This document shows positions 6,298-12,829 of a stretch of 12,900 nt of DNA, in pieces; within the stretch, counting starts at the first letter, position 1, and the number at the start of each line of letters is the position of its first letter. Origin of the DNA: Acidimicrobiia bacterium (GTDB taxonomy: Bacteria; Actinomycetota; Acidimicrobiia; Acidimicrobiales; AC-14); assembly GCA_019243595.1 (NCBI GenBank), contig JAFAUA010000329.1:1-12900 (forward strand), read 5' to 3'. Position numbers and translations under genes: made by a program. A model generated the notes under the pieces. It did no database searches. It had not been told where the DNA came from and saw nothing but the letters and a program-made list of their open reading frames with translations.

Positions 6298-7727
6298 CCC
6301 CCGGTCTGAAGGACGAGCTCCGAGGCCTCTTCCTGTTCGAGAGCCTCACCGACGAGCAGCTCGACTGGCTCGTCGACCACGGCACCGTCGAGGAGTACGA
6401 CGCCGGCACTGTCGTCTACAACCAGGGCGACGCTGCCGACTGCTTCTACGTCATGCTCGAGGGCTCGGTCGAGCTGCTCAAGCTGCTCGACGGTACCGAG
6501 GTCCAGCTGACGTCGTCAGACGTGCCCGGCTCCTATGCGGGCGCCACCCGCGCCTTCGTCCCCGGGTCCCAGGACGAGGCGTACGCGTCGAGCCTCCGGA
6601 CGATCACCGCCTCGCGATTGTTCAGGCTGAAGGCCGAGGACTTCGCCTACGTCCTCAAGACCTGGTTCCCGATGGCGGTCCACCTCCTCGACGGCGTGTT
6701 CCTCGGACTCACCAGCACCGAGGCGCTCGTCGGTCAGCGGGAGAAGCTGATCGCCCTCGGCGCGCTGTCTGCGGGGCTGGCCCACGAGCTCAACAACCCG
6801 GCCTCGGCCGAGGTGCGAGCGGCCGAGGCGCTGACCGTGCGGCTCAAGGAGGCGCGCAAGGCGGTCGTCAGCCTCGTGCCCGTTGTCCCGCCCGAGACGT
6901 TCAGAGGCCTGCTCGCCTTGCTGGCGGAAGCAGTCGAGCACTCGCAGTCGGCGCCGACGCTGTCCGCCCTCGACGCCGGCGACCTCGAGGACACGCTGGC
7001 GGCGCGCATGGAGGCGGGAGGTGTCGACGACGCGTGGGAGCTGGCGCCGGTGTTCGCGGCGGCCGGTCTCGACGAGGCGTGGCTCGATCGAGCGCTCGCA
7101 ACTGCGGGGGACGCGGCGTCGGACGCCGTCCGCTGGCTGGCAGCGAGCGTCGACATCGAGAACCTGGTCGGTGAGATTCGGGCGTCGGCCGGGCGTATCT
7201 CCGAGCTGGTCGGCGCCATGAAGGACTACAGCCACCTCGACAGGGCGTCGTTCGACAGGATCGATGTGCACGACGGCATCGAGAGCACCCTCGTGATCCT
7301 GAAGCACAAGCTCAAGCGAGGCGTCGAGGTCGTCCGCGAGTACGACCGGGACCTCCCGAAGATCTGTGCGCAAGGCGGCGAGCTCAACCAGGTCTGGACC
7401 AACGTGATCGTCAACGCCGTCCAGGCCATGGACTACAAGGGCACGCTGACGATCCGCAGCGCTCGGGAAGGCGACTGCGTGCTCGTCGAGATCGGTGACA
7501 CCGGTCCGGGCATCCCGCCCGCCATGCAGCGCCGCATCTTCGACCCGTTCTTCACGACCAAGGACGTCGGGGAAGGCACAGGTCTGGGCCTCGACATCAG
7601 CTACCGCATCGTCGTCCGCCGCCACCACGGAGACATCCGCGTGGAATCAGAACCCGGCAACACCCGCTTCCAGATCCTGCTGCCGATCGATCAGCCGGCG
7701 GGCACGCCCGTCGCGGGAGGGTCCTAG
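6294..7727 (+). CDS. Sensor histidine kinase with N-terminal cyclic-nucleotide-binding-like domain
   Basis: A 477-residue kinase with no membrane segment, so a cytoplasmic sensor. Residues about 12-130 have the cyclic-nucleotide-binding beta-roll pattern (LFESLTDEQLDWL; GTVVYNQGDAADCFYVMLEGSVEL), but the phosphate-binding cassette is not canonical. The H-box is LGALSAGLAHELNNP (155-169, phospho-acceptor His164). A helical segment of about 120 residues (170-288) interrupts the usual dimerisation hairpin before IRASAGRISELVGAMKDYS (295-313). The ATPase domain has N-box N370/N374, G1 GDTGPGIP (401-408), an F-box-like IFDPFFTTKD (415-424) and G2 GEGTGLGLD (426-434). ATG at 6294 overlaps the TGA of the receiver fusion (ATGA), the clearest sign that the two are cognate partners. 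The stop overlaps that of the convergent gene on CTAG. Kinase assignment is firm; the ligand is unknown. Confidence 0.92.
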   Translation: MTPGLKDELRGLFLFESLTDEQLDWLVDHGTVEEYDAGTVVYNQGDAADCFYVMLEGSVELLKLLDGTEVQLTSSDVPGSYAGATRAFVPGSQDEAYASSLRTITASRLFRLKAEDFAYVLKTWFPMAVHLLDGVFLGLTSTEALVGQREKLIALGALSAGLAHELNNPASAEVRAAEALTVRLKEARKAVVSLVPVVPPETFRGLLALLAEAVEHSQSAPTLSALDAGDLEDTLAARMEAGGVDDAWELAPVFAAAGLDEAWLDRALATAGDAASDAVRWLAASVDIENLVGEIRASAGRISELVGAMKDYSHLDRASFDRIDVHDGIESTLVILKHKLKRGVEVVREYDRDLPKICAQGGELNQVWTNVIVNAVQAMDYKGTLTIRSAREGDCVLVEIGDTGPGIPPAMQRRIFDPFFTTKDVGEGTGLGLDISYRIVVRRHHGDIRVESEPGNTRFQILLPIDQPAGTPVAGGS

Positions 7728-8914
7728 GCAAAGGCGGCGTTGATGGCTTGCCAGATCGCGTTGCCGCGGTAGGGCAATGCATCCTCGGCGTAGTACCACC
7801 AGAAGCATCCACCCGCGTAGTAGCTGAGCCCCGGGTCGAGGCCGCAGTAGTACTTGATGATCGACTCCGCCTGGGCCGTCGCGCTCGGGTATCGACGGGC
7901 GTCATAACAACCCGGCCCGCACTTGCCGATCTCATTCGGGAGACCAACCTCTCCGAAGCCGACCTGCGCGTTGGGGTACAGCGAGTGGAGCTGTTGCAGA
8001 TATCCGGCGAGGGCGCCTGCGGAGGGGCGCTGATTGTCGCACTGCGTCTCGTAGTAGCTGAGCAGCACGTACCGAAGCCCGCTGCGCATCTGCGTCGCGG
8101 TCGGGCTCGTCAAGAAGGTGTTGGTGTAGGTGATGGGGTCCGGCTCACCCGGGTCACTCGGACACCCAGGGTTGTAGTAGAGCGTCAACGCTGCCGGGTA
8201 CCCCGCGGCTACCACCTGCTGGTAGGCGGCGACGGTCATGTCGGCTCCGGCCTTGTAGCCCGCGCTATCGCAGGGATTCGCCGCGCATGTCCAGTCCCCG
8301 TTGACCTCGTTCCCCACCTCCCAGATGTCGACGTAGCGACCCAGGTCCGAGAGGTAGGCGGCTATCCGGTTGTGCTCCGCCGATGGGTCGTCCTGCGCTT
8401 GCGGCATGTCCGAGGAGTCGAGAAGCTCAGCCATCACGTAGCTGTGAGGGGCCAGCTGCCGTATGGCGTCTGCGTATTCGGTGTTGGAGGTGCCGCCGTA
8501 ATCGAGGACGACCCTCGTCGTCGGGAAGTGGCCGAATGCCTCAGCACCGGCGACGACATCCGAGATAGTCGAGACATCGTCGATGGTGACCCCGTCGATG
8601 GGCGCCGGAACCGGCCGGGGCCCGTTGCCGGGTGCGATCGGGGTTGGGGTCGTACTGCGCCCCGCCGTGGGGGCAGTCCCGGCTCTCGTCACGGTCGTCC
8701 GCACGCTTGTCGGTTTGGTCCGCCCCGACGTGCCGGTCGTGCTCGTGCTCTCGCCTGTCGTGGTGGCGGTGGCGGCAGTCGTGCTTGTACGCGGGGCGCC
8801 AGCGGCGCGTTCGAGTCTGGGGGGCGGGCTGTGGCCGTGGTGGCCAATGAGAACGACCCCTCCGGCGGCGGCCAGCGCAGCCGCCACGGCGATCAGGATC
8901 CCTCGAGCACGCAC
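7724..8914 (-). CDS. Secreted or anchored glycoside hydrolase-like protein (TIM-barrel, Ser/Thr-rich linker)
   Basis: A 396-residue protein with an N-terminal hydrophobic helix (about 5-24, after basic MRAR) that fits a signal peptide or membrane anchor; there is no lipobox Cys. Residues about 43-92 are a low-complexity Thr/Ser/Ala/Pro linker, and the rest looks like a (beta/alpha)8 glycosidase. Seen: VDIWEVGNEVNGDW (195-208), with N202-E203 in the position of the acid/base of clan A glycosidases, and VGFGEVGLP (318-326), where E322 could be the nucleophile. Eight Cys, all in the catalytic part, suit disulfides in an exported protein. I cannot assign a GH family or substrate; an inactive carbohydrate-binding relative is possible. 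GTG at 8914-8912 is the start; the nearby ATG at 8921 is out of frame and a stop lies just upstream in frame. It is the last gene of the leftward run. Confidence 0.72.
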   Translation of the reverse strand: MRARGILIAVAAALAAAGGVVLIGHHGHSPPPRLERAAGAPRTSTTAATATTTGESTSTTGTSGRTKPTSVRTTVTRAGTAPTAGRSTTPTPIAPGNGPRPVPAPIDGVTIDDVSTISDVVAGAEAFGHFPTTRVVLDYGGTSNTEYADAIRQLAPHSYVMAELLDSSDMPQAQDDPSAEHNRIAAYLSDLGRYVDIWEVGNEVNGDWTCAANPCDSAGYKAGADMTVAAYQQVVAAGYPAALTLYYNPGCPSDPGEPDPITYTNTFLTSPTATQMRSGLRYVLLSYYETQCDNQRPSAGALAGYLQQLHSLYPNAQVGFGEVGLPNEIGKCGPGCYDARRYPSATAQAESIIKYYCGLDPGLSYYAGGCFWWYYAEDALPYRGNAIWQAINAAFA

Positions 8915-8954
8915 CTCGCATCCCAGGATGCCAGAGCGCTACGGCAATGGCGCC

Positions 8955-9785
8955 CTAGGTCTCCCACCGCCAGGCGAGGCCCACGAGGCCGAGCCCGGTG
9001 TGGACGACCATCACCGAGTTGAACGGGGCGACGAACGAGGTCGCCGGTTCGATCTCGGCCTCGACCTGCTTCAGGAGGTGGCTGGCGTCCTCTTCCGCCT
9101 CCGCGTGGAGAGCGGTGACGTGCAGCCGTCCGCCCTTCACGATCGTGTGGCGCCACGTGCCGAGCATGCGGTCGAGGGCGCCCTCGCGGCTGAACGCCGG
9201 GCGCAGCGGGTGGGCGCCGCCGTCGCGGAACTCGAACAGGGGGTTCATGCCCAACCAGCGGTTGGCGAGGGCGGCGATACCGGGGACCCGGCCGCTGGCG
9301 ATCAGCCGCTGGAGGTTCTCGACGGTGGCGACCAGGCGCACCCGCTTGATCACGCTCTCGGCGACGGCGATCACGCTCGCGACATCGTCGCCGCGTGCGG
9401 CGGCCTCTGCCGCGGCGAGCACGACGAGACCCTGACCTCCCGAGGCCGTGCGCGTATCGACCACGTGCGCCCTGCCACCGGCCATGTTGGCCGCGGTGCG
9501 GGCTGCCTCGTGGGTACTGCTCATCTGCGCCGAGATCGTGAGCACGACGACGTCGCCGTCGATCGACTCGATGGCCTGGAGGAATTCGCCGGGGTTGGTG
9601 CCCGACGTCGAGACGCCCTCGTCGACGCGCGCCATCACCTCGTCGAGGCCGAGCTGACCGTCGGGATACACGTGGTCCCCGATGATCACCGACATCGGGA
9701 CGACGACGATCCCCAGTTGTTTGACCAGTTCGGCGGGGATCGACGCGGCGCTGTCAGTGACGACTGTGACGGGGGACGTACCCAC
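8955..9785 (-). CDS. DegV family protein (fatty-acid-binding, FakB-like)
   Basis: A 276-residue cytoplasmic protein of the DegV family. Characterised members (FakB) hold a fatty acid for phosphorylation by a FakA kinase. Seen: the N-terminal TDSAASIP (10-17), the carboxylate-binding segment TSGTNPGEF (60-68), ISAQMSSTHEAARTAA (84-99), corresponding to the family's LSGTY-type motif but with Ser-Ser-Thr, and VDTRTASGGQGLVVLAAAE, corresponding to the DSxxxSxGxG motif. Length is typical (about 280). GTG at 9785 is used as start because it directly precedes the conserved VTVVTDSA strand. No fakA-like gene is present in the window, so its kinase partner would be elsewhere. It lies 46 bases after the GH15 gene and 40 bases before the glycosidase-like gene on the same strand. 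Confidence 0.92.
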   Translation of the reverse strand: MGTSPVTVVTDSAASIPAELVKQLGIVVVPMSVIIGDHVYPDGQLGLDEVMARVDEGVSTSGTNPGEFLQAIESIDGDVVVLTISAQMSSTHEAARTAANMAGGRAHVVDTRTASGGQGLVVLAAAEAAARGDDVASVIAVAESVIKRVRLVATVENLQRLIASGRVPGIAALANRWLGMNPLFEFRDGGAHPLRPAFSREGALDRMLGTWRHTIVKGGRLHVTALHAEAEEDASHLLKQVEAEIEPATSFVAPFNSVMVVHTGLGLVGLAWRWET

Positions 9786-9831
9786 GAGATTACGACGCTG
9801 CGCGTTCGACCGGTGGGTTCATGTGCCTCTC

Positions 9832-11667
9832 CTACTCGCTCTTGGCGGTCAAGGCGACGGCCGCGGCCACATGGGAGAAATGGCTGATGCCCTGGGGAAA
9901 ATTCCCGAGCAGCGAGCCGTCCTTGGCGTTGACCTCCTCGGCGAACAGTCCCAGGTCGTTGGCGGTGCCGGCCGCCTTCTCGAAGACCTCGCGGGCTTCG
10001 TCGATGCGGTCCTGGTTGGCCAGACACTCAGCCAGCCAGAACGAGCAGGCGAGGAACGTGCCCTCCTCACCCGAGAGGCTGTCCTCACCGACGTACCGCC
10101 GCAGCAGGCCGCCGCCGAGGTCGAGGTCCTCGCGAACGGCGTCGACGGTGCCGATCATCCTCGGGTCGTCCCAGTCGACGAAGCCAAAGTTCGGGAGGAG
10201 AAGGAGAGAGGCGTCGACCTCCTCGCTGCCGTAGGACTGCACGAACGTGTTGCGCTTGGGGTCGAACCCCTTCGTCTCGACTTCGTGCCGGAGCTCGTCA
10301 CGGGCCGCCTTCCAGCGCTTGGTGGGGGCGCGGCGCAGCGACTCGTCGGCGAGCATCAGGGCCCGGTCGAGGGTGACCCAGCACATCGCCTTCGAGTGCA
10401 CGAAGTGGCGGGGCTCGCCGCGCATCTCCCAGATCCCCGAGTCGGGCTCCTTCCAGCGCTCGGCGGCGGCGTCGACGAGCGTCACCAGGAAGCGCCAGTA
10501 GTCGTCGTCGGGCGAGCTCCCCATGCGGTGCCACTCCCACGCCAGGTCGAGCAGGTACCCGTACACGTCGAGCTGCAGCTGGTCGGCGGCCGCGTTGCCG
10601 ATGCGCACGGGCGCCGAGCGCTTGTAGCCCTCGAGATGGGGCAGCTCGAGCTCGACGAGACGGCGCTCGCCGCCGACGCCGAACATGATCTGGAGGTTCT
10701 CGACGCTGCCCGCGGCGCTGCGCTCGACGAAGCGCCGGAATCCGTCGGCCTCCTTCTCGAACCCGAGCTCGCGCATCGAGCGCACGGTGAACTGGGAATC
10801 CCGGATCCAGCTGAAGCGGTAGTCCCAGTTGCGGGCGTGGCCGAGCGACTCGGGGAGCGACGTCGTCGGGGCGGCGACGATGGCGCCCGTGGGCGCGTTG
10901 GTGAGGGTCTTCAGCACCATGGCCGATCGCATGCATGCCTCTGCATAGGGGCCTTGGATGTCGCCCTGGCCGCACCAGCGCTGCCACCACTTGATCGTGT
11001 CCTCTAGACGGGCGTCGAACTTCGACGCCGGCGGCGGGTCCGCGGGTCGGGGGTCGATCTTCGCCGGTTCCGCATTCGAGATCGCGAAGCGGACGCGGTC
11101 GCCTTCACCGACGGTGAAGACGGCGTCGAGGTCGTGGTCGTCGATGAGGTCACACTCGACGTCGGTGCAGAGGACGAGAGCGTCGTCGCCACCGATGGCG
11201 CTGTAGAGGCGGTGGCCGTGGCGGCGGATCCAGGGCTTCACGGCGCCGTAGTCGAAGCGGGCGGCGAGGTGCACGCGCAGCTCGACGCGCCCCCGGACGC
11301 CTTCGACGATCCGCAGCAGCTCGCGGCGCGGGTTTTCCGCGCCGCCGCGCCGCATCGTGCAGCAGTCGTAGAGGACGCACTCGCCCTCGCTGCTCCGGAA
11401 CGTCGTCGCCAGCACCATCGTGTTGTGGATGTAGGCGCGAGTCGGCGGCTCGCTCATCTCCGTCGGTGCGATCGAGTAGTACCCGCCGTGCTCCCAGTCG
11501 AGGATGCGGGCGAACGCGCTGCCGGCGTCGAAGCGCCGCGGGCAGCTCCAGTCGATCGATCCCGTGCGCGACACGAGCGCGACCGAGTGGCAGTCGCCGA
11601 TCATGGCGTAGTCGCCGATCGGGGGGTACGGATCGCCGGCCGTCTGGTTCTTTACCCGCTTGGTCAT
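9832..11667 (-). CDS. Glycoside hydrolase family 15 protein (glucoamylase/trehalase-like)
   Basis: A 611-residue enzyme with the two-part layout of GH15 trehalase-like proteins. The N-terminal beta-rich domain begins with PIGDYAMIGDCHSVALVSRTG, followed by SIDWSCPRRFDAGSAFARIL (37-56). The (alpha/alpha)6 barrel carries RNWDYRFSWIRDSQF (279-293). Likely catalytic residues are the general acid E414 in GIWEMRGEPRHFVHSKAMCW and a general base at E577/E578 in GLFAEEVNAKDG, followed by the family hallmark LLGNFPQGISH (586-596). Mycobacterial members hydrolyse trehalose; others act on alpha-glucans, so the substrate is not certain. No signal peptide is visible; it should be cytoplasmic. ATG at 11667 is the start, with no strong Shine-Dalgarno. 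First gene of the leftward run GH15-DegV-glycosidase-like. Confidence 0.94.
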   Translation of the reverse strand: MTKRVKNQTAGDPYPPIGDYAMIGDCHSVALVSRTGSIDWSCPRRFDAGSAFARILDWEHGGYYSIAPTEMSEPPTRAYIHNTMVLATTFRSSEGECVLYDCCTMRRGGAENPRRELLRIVEGVRGRVELRVHLAARFDYGAVKPWIRRHGHRLYSAIGGDDALVLCTDVECDLIDDHDLDAVFTVGEGDRVRFAISNAEPAKIDPRPADPPPASKFDARLEDTIKWWQRWCGQGDIQGPYAEACMRSAMVLKTLTNAPTGAIVAAPTTSLPESLGHARNWDYRFSWIRDSQFTVRSMRELGFEKEADGFRRFVERSAAGSVENLQIMFGVGGERRLVELELPHLEGYKRSAPVRIGNAAADQLQLDVYGYLLDLAWEWHRMGSSPDDDYWRFLVTLVDAAAERWKEPDSGIWEMRGEPRHFVHSKAMCWVTLDRALMLADESLRRAPTKRWKAARDELRHEVETKGFDPKRNTFVQSYGSEEVDASLLLLPNFGFVDWDDPRMIGTVDAVREDLDLGGGLLRRYVGEDSLSGEEGTFLACSFWLAECLANQDRIDEAREVFEKAAGTANDLGLFAEEVNAKDGSLLGNFPQGISHFSHVAAAVALTAKSE

Positions 11668-11713
11668 CGTTTCATCGGGGCCACGGCCGGGAAGTCCATT
11701 CGTTGGAAGTTAC

Positions 11714-11731
11714 CGACGGCTGCCGCCGTCG
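11714..11731 (+). promoter_or_regulatory. Perfect 7-bp hairpin in the leader of the SDR gene
   Basis: CGACGGC (11714-11720), loop TGCC, GCCGTCG (11725-11731): a perfect inverted repeat with a 4-base loop. It ends two bases before the Shine-Dalgarno of the SDR gene. As RNA it would be a stable stem close to the ribosome site; as DNA it could be an operator dyad. No alternative pairing that sequesters the Shine-Dalgarno was found, so a function is unproven. Confidence 0.45.
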
Positions 11732-11733
11732 AT

Positions 11734-11740
11734 GAGGAGG
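11734..11740 (+). promoter_or_regulatory. Strong ribosome binding site of the SDR gene
   Basis: GAGGAGG, 7 bases before the ATG at 11748, is the best Shine-Dalgarno in the window. It decides the start: the in-frame TTG at 11742 lies only one base after it and cannot use it. Confidence 0.85.
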
Positions 11741-11747
11741 ATTGCAG

Positions 11748-12734
11748 ATGTCCGGTCGAGTTGTGGTGGTCACCGGTGGTTCGGCCGGCGTCGGGCGGGC
11801 GACCGTGCGCGCCTTTGCCGAGCACGGCGACGACGTGGCCGTGCTCGCTCGCGGCCAGGACGGCCTCGACGGGGCGGTCAAGGACGTCGAGGCGGCCGGG
11901 CGGCGGGCGCTCGCGATCAGCGTCGACGTCGCCGATGCCGATGCGGTCGAAGCGGCGGCCGCCGAGGTCGAGCAGGCGCTGGGGCCGATCGACGTTTGGG
12001 TCAACTGCGCGATGACGTCGGTGTTCGCTCCCTTCAAGGATGCCGAGCCCGACGAGGTCCGCCGCGTGACCGAGGTCGACTACCTCGGCTTCGTCTACGG
12101 CACCAAGGCCGCCTTGCGGCGCATGCTGCCGCGCGACCGCGGCGCGATCGTGCAGGTGGGCTCGGCGCTCGCCTACCGGGGAATCCCGCTCCAGAGCGCC
12201 TACTGCGGCGCCAAGCACGCCGTGAAGGGGTTCACCGAGTCGCTGCGGTGCGAGCTCCTCCACGACGACAGCAGCGTGCGCCTGTCGATGGTGCAGCTGC
12301 CGGCGCTCAACACACCCCAGTTCGACTGGGTCCTATCGCGGCTGCCCCGGAAGCCGCAGCCGGTGCCGCCGATCTACCAGCCTGAGGTCGCGGCCCGGGC
12401 GATCGTGTGGGCGTCGGGGCACGACCGGGCCGAGGTGTACGTCGGGGCTTCGACCACAGGGACGATCCTCGCCAACAAGCTGGTGCCCCGGCTGCTCGAC
12501 CGCTACCTGGCCCGCAGCGGCTACGACTCCCAGCAGACCAAGGAGGCGGCCGATCCCAACCGTCCGGCCAACCTGTGGGAGCCGGTTGCCGGCGACCACG
12601 GCGCCCACGGGGACTTCGACGGGCGGGCCAAGCCGGGGAGCGCACAGTGGTGGCTCACGACCCACCGGGGGCCGCTGGTCGCCGGTGCGCTCGGCCTCGC
12701 CGGCGGCCTGGCCGCCCGAATGGTCCGCAGATAG
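11748..12734 (+). CDS. SDR family NAD(P)-dependent oxidoreductase with C-terminal extension
   Basis: A 328-residue protein whose first 240 or so residues are a classical short-chain dehydrogenase/reductase. Seen: cofactor motif TGGSAGVG (9-16), Arg35 after strand 2 (suggesting NADPH), D60 in the VDV segment, and the catalytic triad Ser139, Tyr152, Lys156 (YCGAK). Two standard positions differ: the NNAG motif reads VNCAMTS (85-91), and the catalytic-tetrad Asn is Asp111 (VDYLG). The extra 80-90 residues contain a Lys/Asp/Gly-rich segment and end with a short hydrophobic helix GPLVAGALGLAGGLAARMVRR, which may attach it to the membrane. SDRs reduce or oxidise hydroxyl/keto groups on many substrates; this one is not predictable. 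Start chosen by the Shine-Dalgarno; a hairpin follows the stop. Confidence 0.92.
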   Translation: MSGRVVVVTGGSAGVGRATVRAFAEHGDDVAVLARGQDGLDGAVKDVEAAGRRALAISVDVADADAVEAAAAEVEQALGPIDVWVNCAMTSVFAPFKDAEPDEVRRVTEVDYLGFVYGTKAALRRMLPRDRGAIVQVGSALAYRGIPLQSAYCGAKHAVKGFTESLRCELLHDDSSVRLSMVQLPALNTPQFDWVLSRLPRKPQPVPPIYQPEVAARAIVWASGHDRAEVYVGASTTGTILANKLVPRLLDRYLARSGYDSQQTKEAADPNRPANLWEPVAGDHGAHGDFDGRAKPGSAQWWLTTHRGPLVAGALGLAGGLAARMVRR

Positions 12735-12740
12735 GCGGAA

Positions 12741-12768
12741 CTGAGCGGACGGGCTGGTCTCCGCTCAG
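12741..12768 (+). terminator. Hairpin after the SDR gene, possible terminator
   Basis: CTGAGCGGA (12741-12749) and TCCGCTCAG (12760-12768) are perfect 9-bp inverted arms around a 10-base loop, starting 6 bases after the SDR stop. The position suits transcription termination or 3'-end protection. There is no T-tract after it (AACTTGG follows), so it is not a textbook intrinsic terminator; such U-less hairpins are often proposed in high-GC actinobacteria. Confidence 0.5.
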
Positions 12769-12829
12769 AACTTGGAAATCACTGAGGAGGAGCCCTTCAG
12801 GCGGGCGGACCTCCGACCGATAGAGAGGA

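Larger units (their letters stand above)
11668..11747. promoter_or_regulatory. Divergent intergenic region between GH15 and SDR genes
   Basis: Eighty bases separate the GH15 start (leftward) from the SDR start (rightward), so promoters for both should be here. I see no clear -35/-10 pair. The notable structures are the perfect hairpin at 11714-11731 and the strong Shine-Dalgarno at 11734-11740, listed separately. Confidence 0.4.

Noticed and set aside
8583..8790. Low-complexity stretch that might be a tandem repeat or recombined region.
   Set aside because: It encodes the Thr/Ser/Pro linker of the glycosidase-like protein; the repetition is at the amino-acid level without regular DNA units.
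8919..8921. ATG (minus strand) as start of the glycosidase-like gene.
   Set aside because: It is out of frame with the signal peptide and catalytic domain; the GTG at 8914-8912 is in frame.
7748..11007. Three long plus-strand frames (424, 434 and 441 codons) opposite the GH-like, DegV and GH15 genes.
   Set aside because: They mirror well-supported minus-strand genes and show no recognisable domains; they are compositional shadows.
11742..11744. TTG as start of the SDR gene.
   Set aside because: It is one base from the Shine-Dalgarno; ATG at 11748 has ideal spacing.
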